A DNA stretch of 64,000 bases from Halopenitus sp041821145 (GTDB lineage Archaea; Halobacteriota; Halobacteria; Halobacteriales; Haloferacaceae), in assembly GCF_041821145.1 (NCBI RefSeq), contig NZ_JBGUBC010000003.1, positions 62,001 through 126,000 of the forward strand. Reading direction: 5' to 3'. Below the pieces are notes generated by a model. It did not search any database. It was not told where the DNA came from and saw only the letters and a program-made list of their open reading frames with translations. Positions 8,753 through 17,751 of the stretch are shown one piece after another. The translations under genes and the position numbers were made by a program. Each line of letters opens with the position of its first letter. The stretch's first letter is position 1.

Positions 8753-8814
8753 ACGAAATTCTCCGAGGGTCTCCGTTGTGATTGAGATTACTAGAAGAAA
8801 TAATCTGCATTAGT

Positions 8815-8823
8815 AAATATTAA
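8815..8823 (+). promoter_or_regulatory. TATA box of the metE gene pair
   Basis: AAATATTAA is centred 30 bases before the ATG at 8849, inside a ~60-base AT-rich stretch (8775-8830) that stands out from the GC-rich surroundings. No stable leader structure is visible, which suggests a short or absent 5' UTR. Confidence 0.6.
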
Positions 8824-8848
8824 ACTGCGGCATATCTAACTTCCGTCG

Positions 8849-9847
8849 ATGACTGAACGAGTCGCGACCACGCCGGGGCTGTTTCCGCTCCCGGATTGGG
8901 CGAAGGAGACGCTTTCGGAGTTGAAGGGCCACCAGAAGGGCGACCTGTTGAGCGGCGAGGAGGGTCGCGAGATCGTCGAGACCTACGACGAGGTTCGCTC
9001 CGAACTGATCGACGACCAAGTCGACGCCGGACTCGACCGAATCGTCGAGGGCCAATCGCGATGGGACGACATGATCGCCCATCCGTTGACGATCGCCGAC
9101 GGTGTTGAAACCGGCGGCATCGTCCGATATTACGATAACAACAACTTCTATCGGGATCCGCAGGTTCGAACGGAGCCGTCCCCGAGCGGGGACGTCGCCG
9201 ACGATCTCGCCGCTGCGACGGCGGACGCTCCCGATGATTCTGACATTCAGGCGGTCCTTCCGGGACCGTACTCGCTTGCCGACCTGGCGACGAACGAGAC
9301 GTCCCACGACGAGGAGGCATTCCTCGATACGATCGCAACGTTTCTCGCCGAGGAGGTCGACGCGCTCGGCGAACACGAGACGCTCTTCCTGCTTGAGCCC
9401 TCGTTCGCGGAGAACCCGCCGGGCGATGGCGAGGACGCGCAAGCGAGCGCGGCGATCGATACGGTCGCCGATGCGAGCGACGCCGAGGTCGTCGTTCACA
9501 CCTACTGGGGTGCGATCCCGGAGAAGCCGTACGCACACCTGCTCGATGCCGATATCGACGCGGTAGGGATCGATCTCGTCGCCGCCGATCGCGAGGACTC
9601 CGTGTATAATGTTCAGGAGTACGGTGCGACGGATTCGATCGCCCTCGGTGTAGTCGACGGACAGAATACCCTCGTCGAGACGCCGGAGACAATCGGCGAA
9701 CGCGTCGAATGGTTCGAATCGCAGGTACCGGTCGACGACTTCGAGACGACCTACGTCACTTCGAACACCGAGCTGTTCTATCTCCCCGAGAACAAGTATA
9801 AAGCGAAGCTAAACGCCCTCGTTGCGGGCGTGGAGGTGCTTTCATAA
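8849..9847 (+). CDS. MetE-like protein 1, cysteine-free partner of the methionine synthase pair
   Basis: A 332-residue protein homologous to the cobalamin-independent methionine synthase barrel. Matching landmarks are the DNNNFYRDPQV segment and LPGPYSLADL. At the position of the zinc motif HVCYGDY of its neighbour it reads VHTYWGAIP, and I find no cysteine anywhere in the protein. It therefore cannot carry the Cys-His-Glu-Cys zinc site that activates homocysteine. It probably acts as a structural or substrate-binding partner of the next protein, by analogy with the two halves of bacterial MetE. The stop overlaps the next start by one base (TAATG at 9845-9849), implying coupled synthesis. Archaea often hold such gene pairs. 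Confidence 0.8.
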   Translation: MTERVATTPGLFPLPDWAKETLSELKGHQKGDLLSGEEGREIVETYDEVRSELIDDQVDAGLDRIVEGQSRWDDMIAHPLTIADGVETGGIVRYYDNNNFYRDPQVRTEPSPSGDVADDLAAATADAPDDSDIQAVLPGPYSLADLATNETSHDEEAFLDTIATFLAEEVDALGEHETLFLLEPSFAENPPGDGEDAQASAAIDTVADASDAEVVVHTYWGAIPEKPYAHLLDADIDAVGIDLVAADREDSVYNVQEYGATDSIALGVVDGQNTLVETPETIGERVEWFESQVPVDDFETTYVTSNTELFYLPENKYKAKLNALVAGVEVLS

Positions 9848-10920
9848 TGGTTCGAATACCCGAGGCCAACCGCGAACAGTTCCGTCCCGAGGCGCATCCG
9901 AACGATCACTTCCTGTTGACGACCGTGGTCGGATCGTATCCGAAACCGAAGTGGCTCAACCGCACCAACGAACTCGTCGACGATCCGGACTCGAAGTTCG
10001 ACGAGGATGACCTCGCGGAGGCCCACGACGACGCCTGCCGGCTCATCACCTGCGAACACGAGCGGACCGGCCTCGATACGGTCGTCGATGGCGAGATGCG
10101 ACGCAACGAGATGGTCGAGTTCTTCGCCCACCGGATACCCGGCTACGAGTTCAACGGCCCGGTGAAGGTGTGGGGTCACAATTACTTCAATAAGCCCTCC
10201 GTCGTCGAGGAAGTCAGCTACGACGAGCCCTGGCTCATCGATGAGTTCGAGTTCACGAGCGAGGTGGCGAGCCGGCCGGTCAAGGTCCCGATCACGGGGC
10301 CGTACACGCTCGGATTCTGGGCGTTCAACGAGGCCTACGAGACTACCGAGGATCTGGTCTATGACCTCGCCGATCTCGTCAACGAGGAGATCGAGCGACT
10401 AGTCGATGCCGGTGCACGGTACATTCAGATCGACGAACCCGCGCTTGCGACCACTCCCGAGGACCATGCTATCGTCGCGGAGGCGCTCGAGCGGATCACC
10501 GCCGGGATCCCCGAGGAGGTCCGGATCGGGCTTCACGTCTGTTATGGCGACTACTCGCGGATCTACCCCGAGTTGAACGAGTTCCCGATCGACGAGTTCG
10601 ACGTCGAACTGTGTAACGGCGATTATGAACAGGTCGATGTATTCACCGACCCCGAATTCGAACCGGATCTGGCCCTCGGCGTCGTCGACGCCCACACGGC
10701 GGAGGTCGAGTCGGTCGCGGAAATAAAACGGAACGTTCTCCAGGGGCTGAAGATCGTGCCGCCCGAGAAGCTCACCATCTCGCCCGATTGCGGGCTCAAG
10801 CTGTTGCCCCGCGAGATCGCCTACGGAAAGACCGAGAACATGGTGACCGCCGTCCGGGAGATCGAGGCAGAACTCGACGCGGGCGAGATCGACCTCGAGG
10901 ATCCTCTGGCTAACTACTGA
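9847..10920 (+). CDS. metE: methionine synthase II (cobalamin-independent), catalytic subunit
   Basis: A 357-residue protein equivalent to the C-terminal catalytic half of bacterial MetE, which transfers a methyl group to homocysteine. The zinc ligands are in place: His230 and Cys232 in LHVCYGDYSRI, a probable Glu254 in FDVELCNGDY, and Cys315 in ISPDCGLKLL. The substrate-binding IQIDEPALAT is at 193-202. It lies directly behind the cysteine-free homologue with a one-base overlap. The methyl donor in haloarchaea, free or polyglutamylated methyl-folate, is not settled by the sequence. The window also encodes FolD and GlyA, which supply the one-carbon units. Confidence 0.88.
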   Translation: MVRIPEANREQFRPEAHPNDHFLLTTVVGSYPKPKWLNRTNELVDDPDSKFDEDDLAEAHDDACRLITCEHERTGLDTVVDGEMRRNEMVEFFAHRIPGYEFNGPVKVWGHNYFNKPSVVEEVSYDEPWLIDEFEFTSEVASRPVKVPITGPYTLGFWAFNEAYETTEDLVYDLADLVNEEIERLVDAGARYIQIDEPALATTPEDHAIVAEALERITAGIPEEVRIGLHVCYGDYSRIYPELNEFPIDEFDVELCNGDYEQVDVFTDPEFEPDLALGVVDAHTAEVESVAEIKRNVLQGLKIVPPEKLTISPDCGLKLLPREIAYGKTENMVTAVREIEAELDAGEIDLEDPLANY

Positions 10921-11019
10921 GTCCGGATCGGTGCGGGCGGACTCCGATAGTCGGTCGATCGTGGCGGAGCGGCGACCGTACCGCAGAAGCTAAACCCGCC
11001 GGTCATCCCAACTTCACCA

Positions 11020-12180
11020 ATGAGTCTCTCGATCTCCGAACGCATCGAGTCGTCACCGGAGGCGGCGTGGGTCGCGACGGTCCTCGCCCTGGTGGTCGGC
11101 TTTGCCGGCGGGGCGCTCCTGTTCCCCCGCTACGTCTACGACCGGTTCCTCTGGCGATACTTCTGGGGACCGGTCGCTGCCGACGGGGAGGGCGCCCAAT
11201 GTGCCGTTCGGTACCCGGATGGCGGCGTCGAGTACCTCGACAGCACGGCCGCGTGCAGCGATGCGGCCGCCTCCGCGAACGCCGTCGTCGCCTCCCCCGG
11301 CTACACCACGGTCTCCACGATCTCCTATATCGTCATCTTGCTGATCGCGCTCCTCGGCGTCTTGTTCCTGCTTCGTCGGCTGGGAATCGGCGAGGAGAAG
11401 CGGTTCTTCTTCGCGTTGTTCCCGTTCGTCCTCTTTGGTGGCGCCCTTCGAACGATCGAGGATGCCGGCGTCGCCGCCCTCGCGGCCGGCGGCGAACACC
11501 TGGTTCCGGCCCCCTGGACCGCGCTGTTGATCAGTCCGTTCATCTATGTAACCGTCTTTCTCGTAACGCTCGTGTGTGTGATCGTAGCGTACGCGCTTGC
11601 CGACCGGGGCCTCATGAACGATTATGCGAGGCCGCTTTTTGCAATGGGGACGATCGCGGTCATGGCCGCGATCGGGTATCTCGCCGTCCTCGCTGTCACG
11701 ACCGAGTTCGTGACGTTTCATGCCTCCGTGGTGACGGTGACCCTCGCGATCGCGACCGGAACGACGGCCATCACCTGGTGGCTCATCGGGCGTTTCAAAC
11801 CCTCTATCAACGATGGAACCGGCTATATCGGACTCGTCGTCATCTGGGGACACGCGATCGACGGTACCGCGAACGTGATCGGGTTGAATTGGATGCCGGT
11901 GCTGACCGGCTCCCCGAATCTCGTCCCGAAACACGTGGTTAACGCCGCGATCATTCGGTGGACCGGACGCTACCTTCCCGAATCGATCGTCGCCGTCACC
12001 GGCGACGCCTGGCCCTTCCTCCCGGTGAAACTGGCGGCCGCGACGTTCATCGTGTGGGTGTTCAACGAGGAGATGTTCGAGGAGTCGCCACGATACACCG
12101 TCTTACTGATGGTGACCGTTCTCGCGGTTGGACTCGGCCCCGGAACCCGCGACGTCCTGCGTGCGACCTTCGGCGTGTAG
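11020..12180 (+). CDS. DUF63 family polytopic membrane protein
   Basis: A 386-residue membrane protein with about nine or ten hydrophobic helices, matching the archaeal DUF63 family. Characteristic segments are FALFPFVLFGGALRTIEDAG in the middle and the short loop GHAIDGTANVIG. An extracellular loop between the first two helices contains two cysteines. The function of the family is unknown to me; conserved charged residues inside helices (R, E, D in GGALRTIED; H, D in GHAIDG) suggest transport or an intramembrane reaction. It stands alone, with its own short upstream region. Confidence 0.85.
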   Translation: MSLSISERIESSPEAAWVATVLALVVGFAGGALLFPRYVYDRFLWRYFWGPVAADGEGAQCAVRYPDGGVEYLDSTAACSDAAASANAVVASPGYTTVSTISYIVILLIALLGVLFLLRRLGIGEEKRFFFALFPFVLFGGALRTIEDAGVAALAAGGEHLVPAPWTALLISPFIYVTVFLVTLVCVIVAYALADRGLMNDYARPLFAMGTIAVMAAIGYLAVLAVTTEFVTFHASVVTVTLAIATGTTAITWWLIGRFKPSINDGTGYIGLVVIWGHAIDGTANVIGLNWMPVLTGSPNLVPKHVVNAAIIRWTGRYLPESIVAVTGDAWPFLPVKLAAATFIVWVFNEEMFEESPRYTVLLMVTVLAVGLGPGTRDVLRATFGV

Positions 12181-12355
12181 TGTGGATATCGACGATCCAA
12201 CCGACATCTCGATCGAATGAGAACGATTCGAACTGCGAATTCTGTTGAGTCGGTCGCTCGGAACCCCGAAAACACCGATCTCGGTACTCGGTAGCGGTCC
12301 CGGTATCACGTCTCTCATAAGCGTTAACCGTGAGGGGGACCTCCTTTCGGTTGCA

Positions 12356-12550
12356 ATGTCGAAAGGTACGGTTGATTTCTTCAACGACACTGGCGGTTAC
12401 GGTTTCATTACGACTGACGACGCGGATGAGGACGTGTTCTTCCACATGGAGGACGTCGGCGGTCCCGACCTCGAAGAGGGACAGGACGTCGAGTTCGAAA
12501 TTGAGGACGCTCCGAAGGGCCCGCGCGCGACGAACGTCGTTCGTAGCTAA
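12356..12550 (+). CDS. cspA: cold-shock domain protein (CspA family)
   Basis: A 64-residue single cold-shock domain. Both RNA-binding motifs are visible: GGYGFITTDD (RNP1-like, residues 13-22) and DVFFHMEDV (RNP2-like). The protein starts MSKGTVDFFND at the ATG at 12356; the frame is open upstream, but that part is not related to the family. Such proteins act as RNA chaperones and are abundant in haloarchaea. A purine-rich GAGGGGGA precedes the start by ~20 bases. It is transcribed alone. Confidence 0.95.
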   Translation: MSKGTVDFFNDTGGYGFITTDDADEDVFFHMEDVGGPDLEEGQDVEFEIEDAPKGPRATNVVRS

Positions 12551-12698
12551 GCCCCTCCCCGTAAAGACGCCAGCGTCACGCTGACGGTTTGCAGTTTTCG
12601 ACGCGTTCGCTCGGAAGCGGTTTCGGGCGCCCGCGTTTGCATCGTTTGACTCGTCACCGACGGGTCTTTTCGCCGCGAGCCGAGCACACTTCCCGGAG

Positions 12699-13496
12699 CT
12701 ACGCGTCCGCGATCTCGTTTGCCGCCTCCAGCAACTCCTCGTGCAGTTCGCCGTTCGAGGCGACGAGCCCGACCGAGTCGTGTCGCCAGCGGTTCCCGTC
12801 CAGATCGGTGACCCTGCCGCCCGCTCGTCGGATCAACGTGACCCCGGCGACCGTATCCCACGGATTCGTCTCGACGTTCGTGATCGCGCCCTCGAGGCTG
12901 CCGTCGGCGATCGACGCGAGTAGAGCCTGCGCGCAGCCGATGCGTCTCGCGTCGCCGAAGCGCCGGACGACCGCCTCGCACGCGCGAGCGTACTCGTCGC
13001 GCCGATCCATCGCCCACCACATCGCCGGGGCGACGATCGCCGCCTCCGGATCGTCGACATCGCTCGTTGCGATCGGCTCGCCGTTCCGGGTGGCACCGTC
13101 CTCGTCGGCGATGTAGGTGTCCTCGAGTGCGGGCATCGCGGTCGTTGCCGCGATGGGATCGCCATCCTCGACGGCCGCCACGACGGTCCCCCACACCCGA
13201 TTCTCTCGGACGTAGTTGCTCGTTCCGTCGATCGGGTCGATGATCCAGGCCGCCCCCGACTCCGGAACGGCTTTCAGTTCGTCCTTCTCTTCGCCAACGA
13301 TCGCATCGTCGGGGAACGCGTTCCGAATCACGTCGATGGCCTCCCGTTGGGCCGCGTGGTCGGCCGCCGTGACGACGTCGGTCTTTCCGGATTTGGTCTC
13401 GGCGTCGATCCCGGTTCGAAAGCGGTTGTGGGCCACGCGGGCGCCGGCGCGGGCCGCGCGCTCCGTGATCGTCGTCCGGTCGGCGCGTTCGGTCAT
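12699..13496 (-). CDS. inositol monophosphatase / fructose-1,6-bisphosphatase family phosphatase
   Basis: A 265-residue Mg-dependent sugar phosphatase. The metal-site motifs are WIIDPIDGTSNY (residues ~84-95), GEEKDE upstream of it and NPWDTVAGVTLIRRAGG near the C-terminus, all canonical for the IMPase superfamily. Archaeal members commonly act on both inositol-1-phosphate and fructose-1,6-bisphosphate, so the physiological substrate (gluconeogenesis or inositol lipids) is uncertain. I start at the ATG at 13496 (MTERADRT); the further upstream open frame crosses the divergent promoter of the next gene. Confidence 0.88.
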   Translation of the reverse strand: MTERADRTTITERAARAGARVAHNRFRTGIDAETKSGKTDVVTAADHAAQREAIDVIRNAFPDDAIVGEEKDELKAVPESGAAWIIDPIDGTSNYVRENRVWGTVVAAVEDGDPIAATTAMPALEDTYIADEDGATRNGEPIATSDVDDPEAAIVAPAMWWAMDRRDEYARACEAVVRRFGDARRIGCAQALLASIADGSLEGAITNVETNPWDTVAGVTLIRRAGGRVTDLDGNRWRHDSVGLVASNGELHEELLEAANEIADA

Positions 13497-13611
13497 ACCG
13501 GGGAGTGGATCGGCCGCGCCCCTTAACGCATCGATCGGGGAGATCCGGATAACCGATCCGGACTCTCGCGTTCGATCGAAAATAATTAACTCAGTTTCGA
13601 ATTCGCGTACC

Positions 13612-13618
13612 TTTATAT
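13612..13618 (+). promoter_or_regulatory. TATA box of the small gene at 13642
   Basis: TTTATAT is centred 27 bases before the ATG at 13642, the spacing expected for a leaderless archaeal mRNA. It lies in a divergent intergenic region shared with the phosphatase gene. Confidence 0.6.
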
Positions 13619-13641
13619 GGATGTCGGTCCTGATACCTCGT

Positions 13642-13899
13642 ATGCGCCCCGAGGAAGCGGTCAGACAGATCGAGTACGCGATCGACGCCAACCTGGAAGA
13701 GATCGGACAGCGAAGCGCCGCCGGCTACCGCCACACCTTCGAACGCGTCGCCGAGCGTGCTGACGGCCGTGCCGTCTATGAACTCGCCTGTGAACTCGCC
13801 GCCGAGATCTCCGCCGGCTCGCGTCCGGACCCAGCGGAGGCGAACGCGACCGCCGAAACCGTCCTCGCCGACCGCGCCTACACTGACGGCGGACGGTAA
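13642..13899 (+). CDS. small acidic conserved haloarchaeal protein of unknown function
   Basis: An 85-residue protein, helical in appearance, beginning MRPEEAVRQIEYAIDANL and ending in an acidic/alanine-rich segment. I do not recognise a family. It is judged real for two reasons. It has haloarchaeal amino-acid composition, with many Glu, Asp and Ala and few Lys. A well-placed TATA box (13612-13618) would give a leaderless transcript. An overlapping reading frame on the other strand (13591-13974) is basic/glycine-rich and is rejected. No neighbour suggests a role. Confidence 0.6.
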   Translation: MRPEEAVRQIEYAIDANLEEIGQRSAAGYRHTFERVAERADGRAVYELACELAAEISAGSRPDPAEANATAETVLADRAYTDGGR

Positions 13900-14115
13900 C
13901 GCGTCCCGCTCGTCGGCGTCGACCGCTTCATCACTCGATCGCTTCTTCCCGGCTCGCTTTTTCCCGTTCGCCACGCTCGCGTTCGTTCGAATTCGCTATC
14001 TCCCGTTCGTCCCGAGCGCGGCTGCTGTGCTCGGGACGTGACTTCCGTGGAGAATTTTTGCGAGGGAAGAGCGCTCCAAGAGCGGTCTTCCGCATCACGG
14101 GTGTGACCCCGGCGA

Positions 14116-14199
14116 TGCGAGGGGAGGGATTTGAACCCACGGACCTCTACAGGAGCGGATCTTGAGTCCGCCGCCGTTTCCGGGCTTGGCTACCCTCGC
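14116..14199 (-). tRNA. tRNA-Leu (anticodon CAA)
   Basis: Reading the minus strand, an 84-base class II tRNA folds. The 7-bp acceptor stem GCGAGGG/CCCTCGC has discriminator A. There is a D arm, and an anticodon stem GCGGA/TCCGC with loop CTCAAGA (anticodon CAA, reading UUG). A short variable arm and a T arm GTGGG-TTCAAAT-CCCTC complete it. The second base pair of the T stem is a U-U mismatch (bases 14139 and 14125), which is unusual. CCA is not encoded and no intron is seen. Confidence 0.95.
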
Positions 14200-14374
14200 A
14201 CGCATTCTGGAGATAATCCCGATCAAGGTTTAAGCCTCCGGTTTTCCCTGGCGGTGATTCGGTGCGATTCCGGAGATCGGGACTCGGATCGGTGCTCCCA
14301 TTGGCATCGATCCGTGGTCGGCTCCGCCGGGAGTTCTCCCATACCGTTTAGACGCGTGGGCCCGTTCGATCCAC

Positions 14375-14866
14375 ATGGACGAACACACCCGTGATCCGGG
14401 AGTCGCACCGCCGCTCGGCGATCCGACCGGGTGGCGACGCGACGACCGCATCTGGGAGCATGCGACGCTTCGGCGCGCGAGCGAACACGGGATCCGACTT
14501 TTCAACGCCGGCGAGTACCACGACTCACACGATTGCTTCGAGGACGAGTGGTACAACTACGGGGCCGGAACCGTCGAATCGGCCTTCCTCCACGGCATGG
14601 TTCAGGTCGCCGCGGGCGCCTACAAGCACGCCGATTTTAACAACGACGACGGAATGTGTAGCCTCTTTGAGACCGCGCTGGAGTATCTCCACGGCGTTCC
14701 GGACGACTTCTACGGGGTTGACCTTGAGGACGTCCGCAGTACGCTCCATGCGGCGCTTGCGGACCCGGCCGCCATCGACGGCTGGCGCATCACGATCGAC
14801 GACGCACGGCCGGAGGCGTATCCGGTCGACTACGAGTACGTCGAGGCGCTTAAGAACGGTCCATGA
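14375..14866 (+). CDS. DUF309 domain protein
   Basis: A 163-residue protein with the DUF309 signature: an all-helical fold with FNAGEYHDSHDCFEDEWY (residues 48-65) and the second helix pair containing FLHGMVQVAAGAYKH. The H-x3-H/D-E pattern resembles a metal or phosphate site, but no enzyme activity is known to me for the family. It begins at the ATG at 14375, 175 bases past the divergent tRNA-Leu. The next gene follows 63 bases downstream. Confidence 0.85.
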   Translation: MDEHTRDPGVAPPLGDPTGWRRDDRIWEHATLRRASEHGIRLFNAGEYHDSHDCFEDEWYNYGAGTVESAFLHGMVQVAAGAYKHADFNNDDGMCSLFETALEYLHGVPDDFYGVDLEDVRSTLHAALADPAAIDGWRITIDDARPEAYPVDYEYVEALKNGP

Positions 14867-14929
14867 GTTCCCGACTCGCCCTCTTTTGCGATCCGATCCC
14901 CACTTATTCGCTCGTCCGGTACTCAAAGT

Positions 14930-15733
14930 ATGCGAATCGTCGAGTTGGGTGATGGTCGACCCGAGATCGCGGTGGTTGCGGCCATCCATGGCGATGAGCC
15001 GTGCGGTGTCCGCGCCGTCGATCGTCTCATCGCCGACGAGATGGCCTACGAGCGGCCGATCAAGCTAATCGTCGCCAACGAGGAGGCACTCGAAGCGGGC
15101 GAGCGATATCTCGAGGAGGACCTCAACCGGGCGTTCCCGGGCGATCCGGACGCGGACACCCACGAGGGGCGGCTCGCCCACCAGCTTCTCTCGGAGCTGA
15201 CCGGGTGTACAACCCTCGCGCTCCACTCGACGCAGTCGTACGCTGAACCCTTCGCGGTCATCGATACGATGGACGAGGTCGCCCGCGGCGTGGCCCCTCA
15301 TCTGCCGGTCGAGGCGGTCGTCCAGACCGACGCGTTCACCGAGGGGCGACTCATCGAGGACCCCCACACGATCGAAGTGGAGTGTGGTCTGCAGGGGTCC
15401 GAGGAGGCCGCCGACAACGCCTACTGGCTCGTGCGTGCGTTCCTGGCGGCGACGGGAGCGCTTTCGGCACCGGGTTCCGAAAGCGTCGTCGATGCGGGCG
15501 GCCGTGGCGACGTTGACGTCTTTCGACTGTCCGAGCGGATCCCGAAGCCGTCGGCCACCGAATACGAGGTGTTCGTCCACAACTTCGAACGCGTCGAGGT
15601 CGGAGAACGGTTTGCCGCCGCCGACGGCGAGCCCCTCATCGCCGAGACGCCCTTTTACCCCGTGTTGCTCTCGGCGTACGGCTACGAACACGAGTTCGGC
15701 TACGCGGCCGAGTACGTCGACAGCTTTGCATAG
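14930..15733 (+). CDS. succinylglutamate desuccinylase/aspartoacylase-type M14 metallohydrolase
   Basis: A 267-residue zinc hydrolase of the M14 AstE/AspA group. The zinc-binding HGDE (His20, Glu23) and the later His99 in LALHST are present. So are the substrate-binding DLNRAFPG (residues 64-71) and the acidic IEVECG that supplies the catalytic glutamate. The family cleaves N-acyl amino acids or removes C-terminal residues; the haloarchaeal substrate is unknown. The C-terminal ~80 residues look like the small beta domain of the group. It may be co-transcribed with the DUF309 gene. Confidence 0.82.
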   Translation: MRIVELGDGRPEIAVVAAIHGDEPCGVRAVDRLIADEMAYERPIKLIVANEEALEAGERYLEEDLNRAFPGDPDADTHEGRLAHQLLSELTGCTTLALHSTQSYAEPFAVIDTMDEVARGVAPHLPVEAVVQTDAFTEGRLIEDPHTIEVECGLQGSEEAADNAYWLVRAFLAATGALSAPGSESVVDAGGRGDVDVFRLSERIPKPSATEYEVFVHNFERVEVGERFAAADGEPLIAETPFYPVLLSAYGYEHEFGYAAEYVDSFA

Positions 15734-15792
15734 CCGACGCTCACCGCCTTCGGTGACCAACCATTTACGCATCCCGCCACGATACGCGATCG

Positions 15793-16551
15793 ATGAAAGT
15801 CCGTGGTGAACGCGAGTGCACCGAGTGTGACACCCGGTGGTCCTATTATGAGACCGGGTCGATCACCTGTCCGGACTGCGGGAGTATGCGGAGCGTCGGC
15901 GTCGATGAGCGCCGCCGCCACACCGATTCGCCGGTGGAACTCGATCTGTCCGAGCATCGGCTCCGGTTCGGCGAGGCGGCCGGCACCCTCCCCGAGGACG
16001 GTCACGCGGACCTCGAGGCGGACCTGCGCGCGTACGTCCACCGCCGCGGATTCATCCGCGGCGGCGAGCTGTTGCCCCTCGACGACGTCGCTCTGGCCGC
16101 CCGCGAGTTGCTCCAGGCGCTCGACGTTTACGGGCGGCTCGCCGACCCGACCGACCACGATCGCGAGTACCTCCTCCGGTTGCTCGACGGCGCCGACGAC
16201 GGCGAACGGCCGGCACCGGGAACCGTCCCCGACCGGCTCCGTGCGGCCCGCGGACTCGCCTACGCGAACGCGATCGATGCCTATCGCGAGGACCTGACGA
16301 GGTATCTCGACGACATGGGGGCCGACACCGCGGACGACTCCGGTCCGGACGTCGACCTTGAGGCTGCCCGAGACGTCCTCGAGTCACTTCGCGACCGCAT
16401 CAGACGCGTCGAGTCGCTTCACGGTGACGTCGACCCCGATGCGATCGAGACCCTCGTGCGTGCGGCAAACGATCTGGGTCGATATCTCCGTGAAGGGGAT
16501 GCGACGGCCCTCTCAAGCGCACGCGAACGGGTGAGCGGCTCGACCCAGTAA
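15793..16551 (+). CDS. haloarchaeal zinc-ribbon protein, TFIIB-type finger at N-terminus
   Basis: A 252-residue protein with an N-terminal zinc ribbon: C-x2-C in CTECDTRW, then CPDCGS (Cys residues near 9, 12, 26 and 29). The rest is a largely helical acidic domain with repeated leucines and arginines, ending in helices suitable for coiled-coil contact. I do not know its function; the ribbon suggests binding of nucleic acid or protein. It follows the M14 hydrolase by 59 bases on the same strand and may be the last gene of that transcript. Confidence 0.75.
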   Translation: MKVRGERECTECDTRWSYYETGSITCPDCGSMRSVGVDERRRHTDSPVELDLSEHRLRFGEAAGTLPEDGHADLEADLRAYVHRRGFIRGGELLPLDDVALAARELLQALDVYGRLADPTDHDREYLLRLLDGADDGERPAPGTVPDRLRAARGLAYANAIDAYREDLTRYLDDMGADTADDSGPDVDLEAARDVLESLRDRIRRVESLHGDVDPDAIETLVRAANDLGRYLREGDATALSSARERVSGSTQ

Positions 16552-16647
16552 TCGTCTCCCGACCCGGTATTCTCCTCACTGAACAGACGTCCGTGGAATC
16601 CGCGTGTCTCGTCATCAACACGCCCACGAGCGCGGAGTGGACCCGTC

Positions 16648-17541
16648 TCAGGGGAGATCGATATCGACGCCGGTCTGCAGGCTCGCCGCCTTCAGCGTGT
16701 TATACAGAAGCATTGCGCGGGTCATCGGACCGACGCCACCGGGAACCGGCGTGATCGCGCCGGCAACCTCGACGGCGGAGTCGTACTCGACGTCGCCGAC
16801 GAGCTCCGTGCCTGATCCGTCCTCGCTTTCGACACGATTGATCCCGACGTCGATCACGGTTGCGCCCTCCTGGAGCATCGAGCCGTCGATGAACTCCGGC
16901 ATGCCGGCTGCGGCGATCACGATGTCGGCCTGGCGGGTTCGTGCCGCCAGATCGTCAGTTCGGGAGTGACAGACCGTCACCGTGGCGTTCCCCTGGGGAG
17001 CCTTCTGGATCAACAGGTTCGCCATCGGCTTGCCGACGATGTCCGACCGACCGACTACGACCGCATCGGCACCCTCCGTCTCGATATCGTGGGCCGCGAA
17101 CAGCCGCTGGATTCCGTGTGGGGTGCAGGGCTTAAACCGGGCGTTGCCGGCCACGAGCCGGCCGACGTTTTCGGGATGGAACCCATCGACGTCCTTTTCC
17201 GGGCGGATCCGGCGCAATACCTCCCGCTCGTCGACGTGATCGGGGAGCGGAAGCTGCACTAAGATTCCGTGGACGCCGTCGTCGTCGTTCAACTCGTCGA
17301 TCGTCTCGTACAGCTCCGATGCGGGGGCCTCCGGATCCAATTCGACGTGGATGCCCTTCATGTCGACCTCCTCGCAGTCGCGCTGTTTCATCGAGACGTA
17401 CGTCTCACTCGCCGGATCCTCGCTCATCAACACGGTCGCGAGTCCGGGTTTGACGCCCGCGTCCGCCAGCGTCTCGACGCGGTCTGCGATCCCGTCGCGA
17501 ATGTCGGCGGCGACGGCGTTCCCGTCGATGACCTCGGTCAT
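16648..17541 (-). CDS. folD: bifunctional methylenetetrahydrofolate dehydrogenase/cyclohydrolase (FolD)
   Basis: A 297-residue enzyme that interconverts methylene-, methenyl- and formyl-tetrahydrofolate using NADP. Family motifs are ETYVSMKQRDCEE with the catalytic Lys, GILVQLPLPDH, VVGRSDIVGKPMANLL (nucleotide binding) and TPVPGGVGPMTRAML near the end. I start at the ATG at 17541 (MTEVIDGNAV) and reject a 26-residue upstream extension with no family similarity. It lies 210 bases downstream of glyA on the same strand, a functional pair: GlyA makes methylene-tetrahydrofolate and FolD uses it. Confidence 0.95.
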   Translation of the reverse strand: MTEVIDGNAVAADIRDGIADRVETLADAGVKPGLATVLMSEDPASETYVSMKQRDCEEVDMKGIHVELDPEAPASELYETIDELNDDDGVHGILVQLPLPDHVDEREVLRRIRPEKDVDGFHPENVGRLVAGNARFKPCTPHGIQRLFAAHDIETEGADAVVVGRSDIVGKPMANLLIQKAPQGNATVTVCHSRTDDLAARTRQADIVIAAAGMPEFIDGSMLQEGATVIDVGINRVESEDGSGTELVGDVEYDSAVEVAGAITPVPGGVGPMTRAMLLYNTLKAASLQTGVDIDLP

Positions 17542-17751
17542 ACCCGTACTGTCGAGCGCGCCGGTAAAAGGATACGGGATCGTGGTCATGATGTACTCGC
17601 AGGAACGAGGAATATGCACGTTCGTGGTGGGTTCGGCCGGATCGTGGATCGTCCCCCTTCTGATCGAGGAATCAGGGGAACGGCTCCGTCACCACGATCG
17701 ATCGGAAGCCGATGCGAGGAGCCTCTCCCTTCGGGCTGATCGGCACTCAGG

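Noticed and set aside
13591..13974. 127-codon minus-strand frame overlapping the small gene at 13642
   Set aside because: The plus-strand frame has haloarchaeal acidic composition and a properly spaced TATA box; the minus frame is glycine/arginine-rich and has neither.
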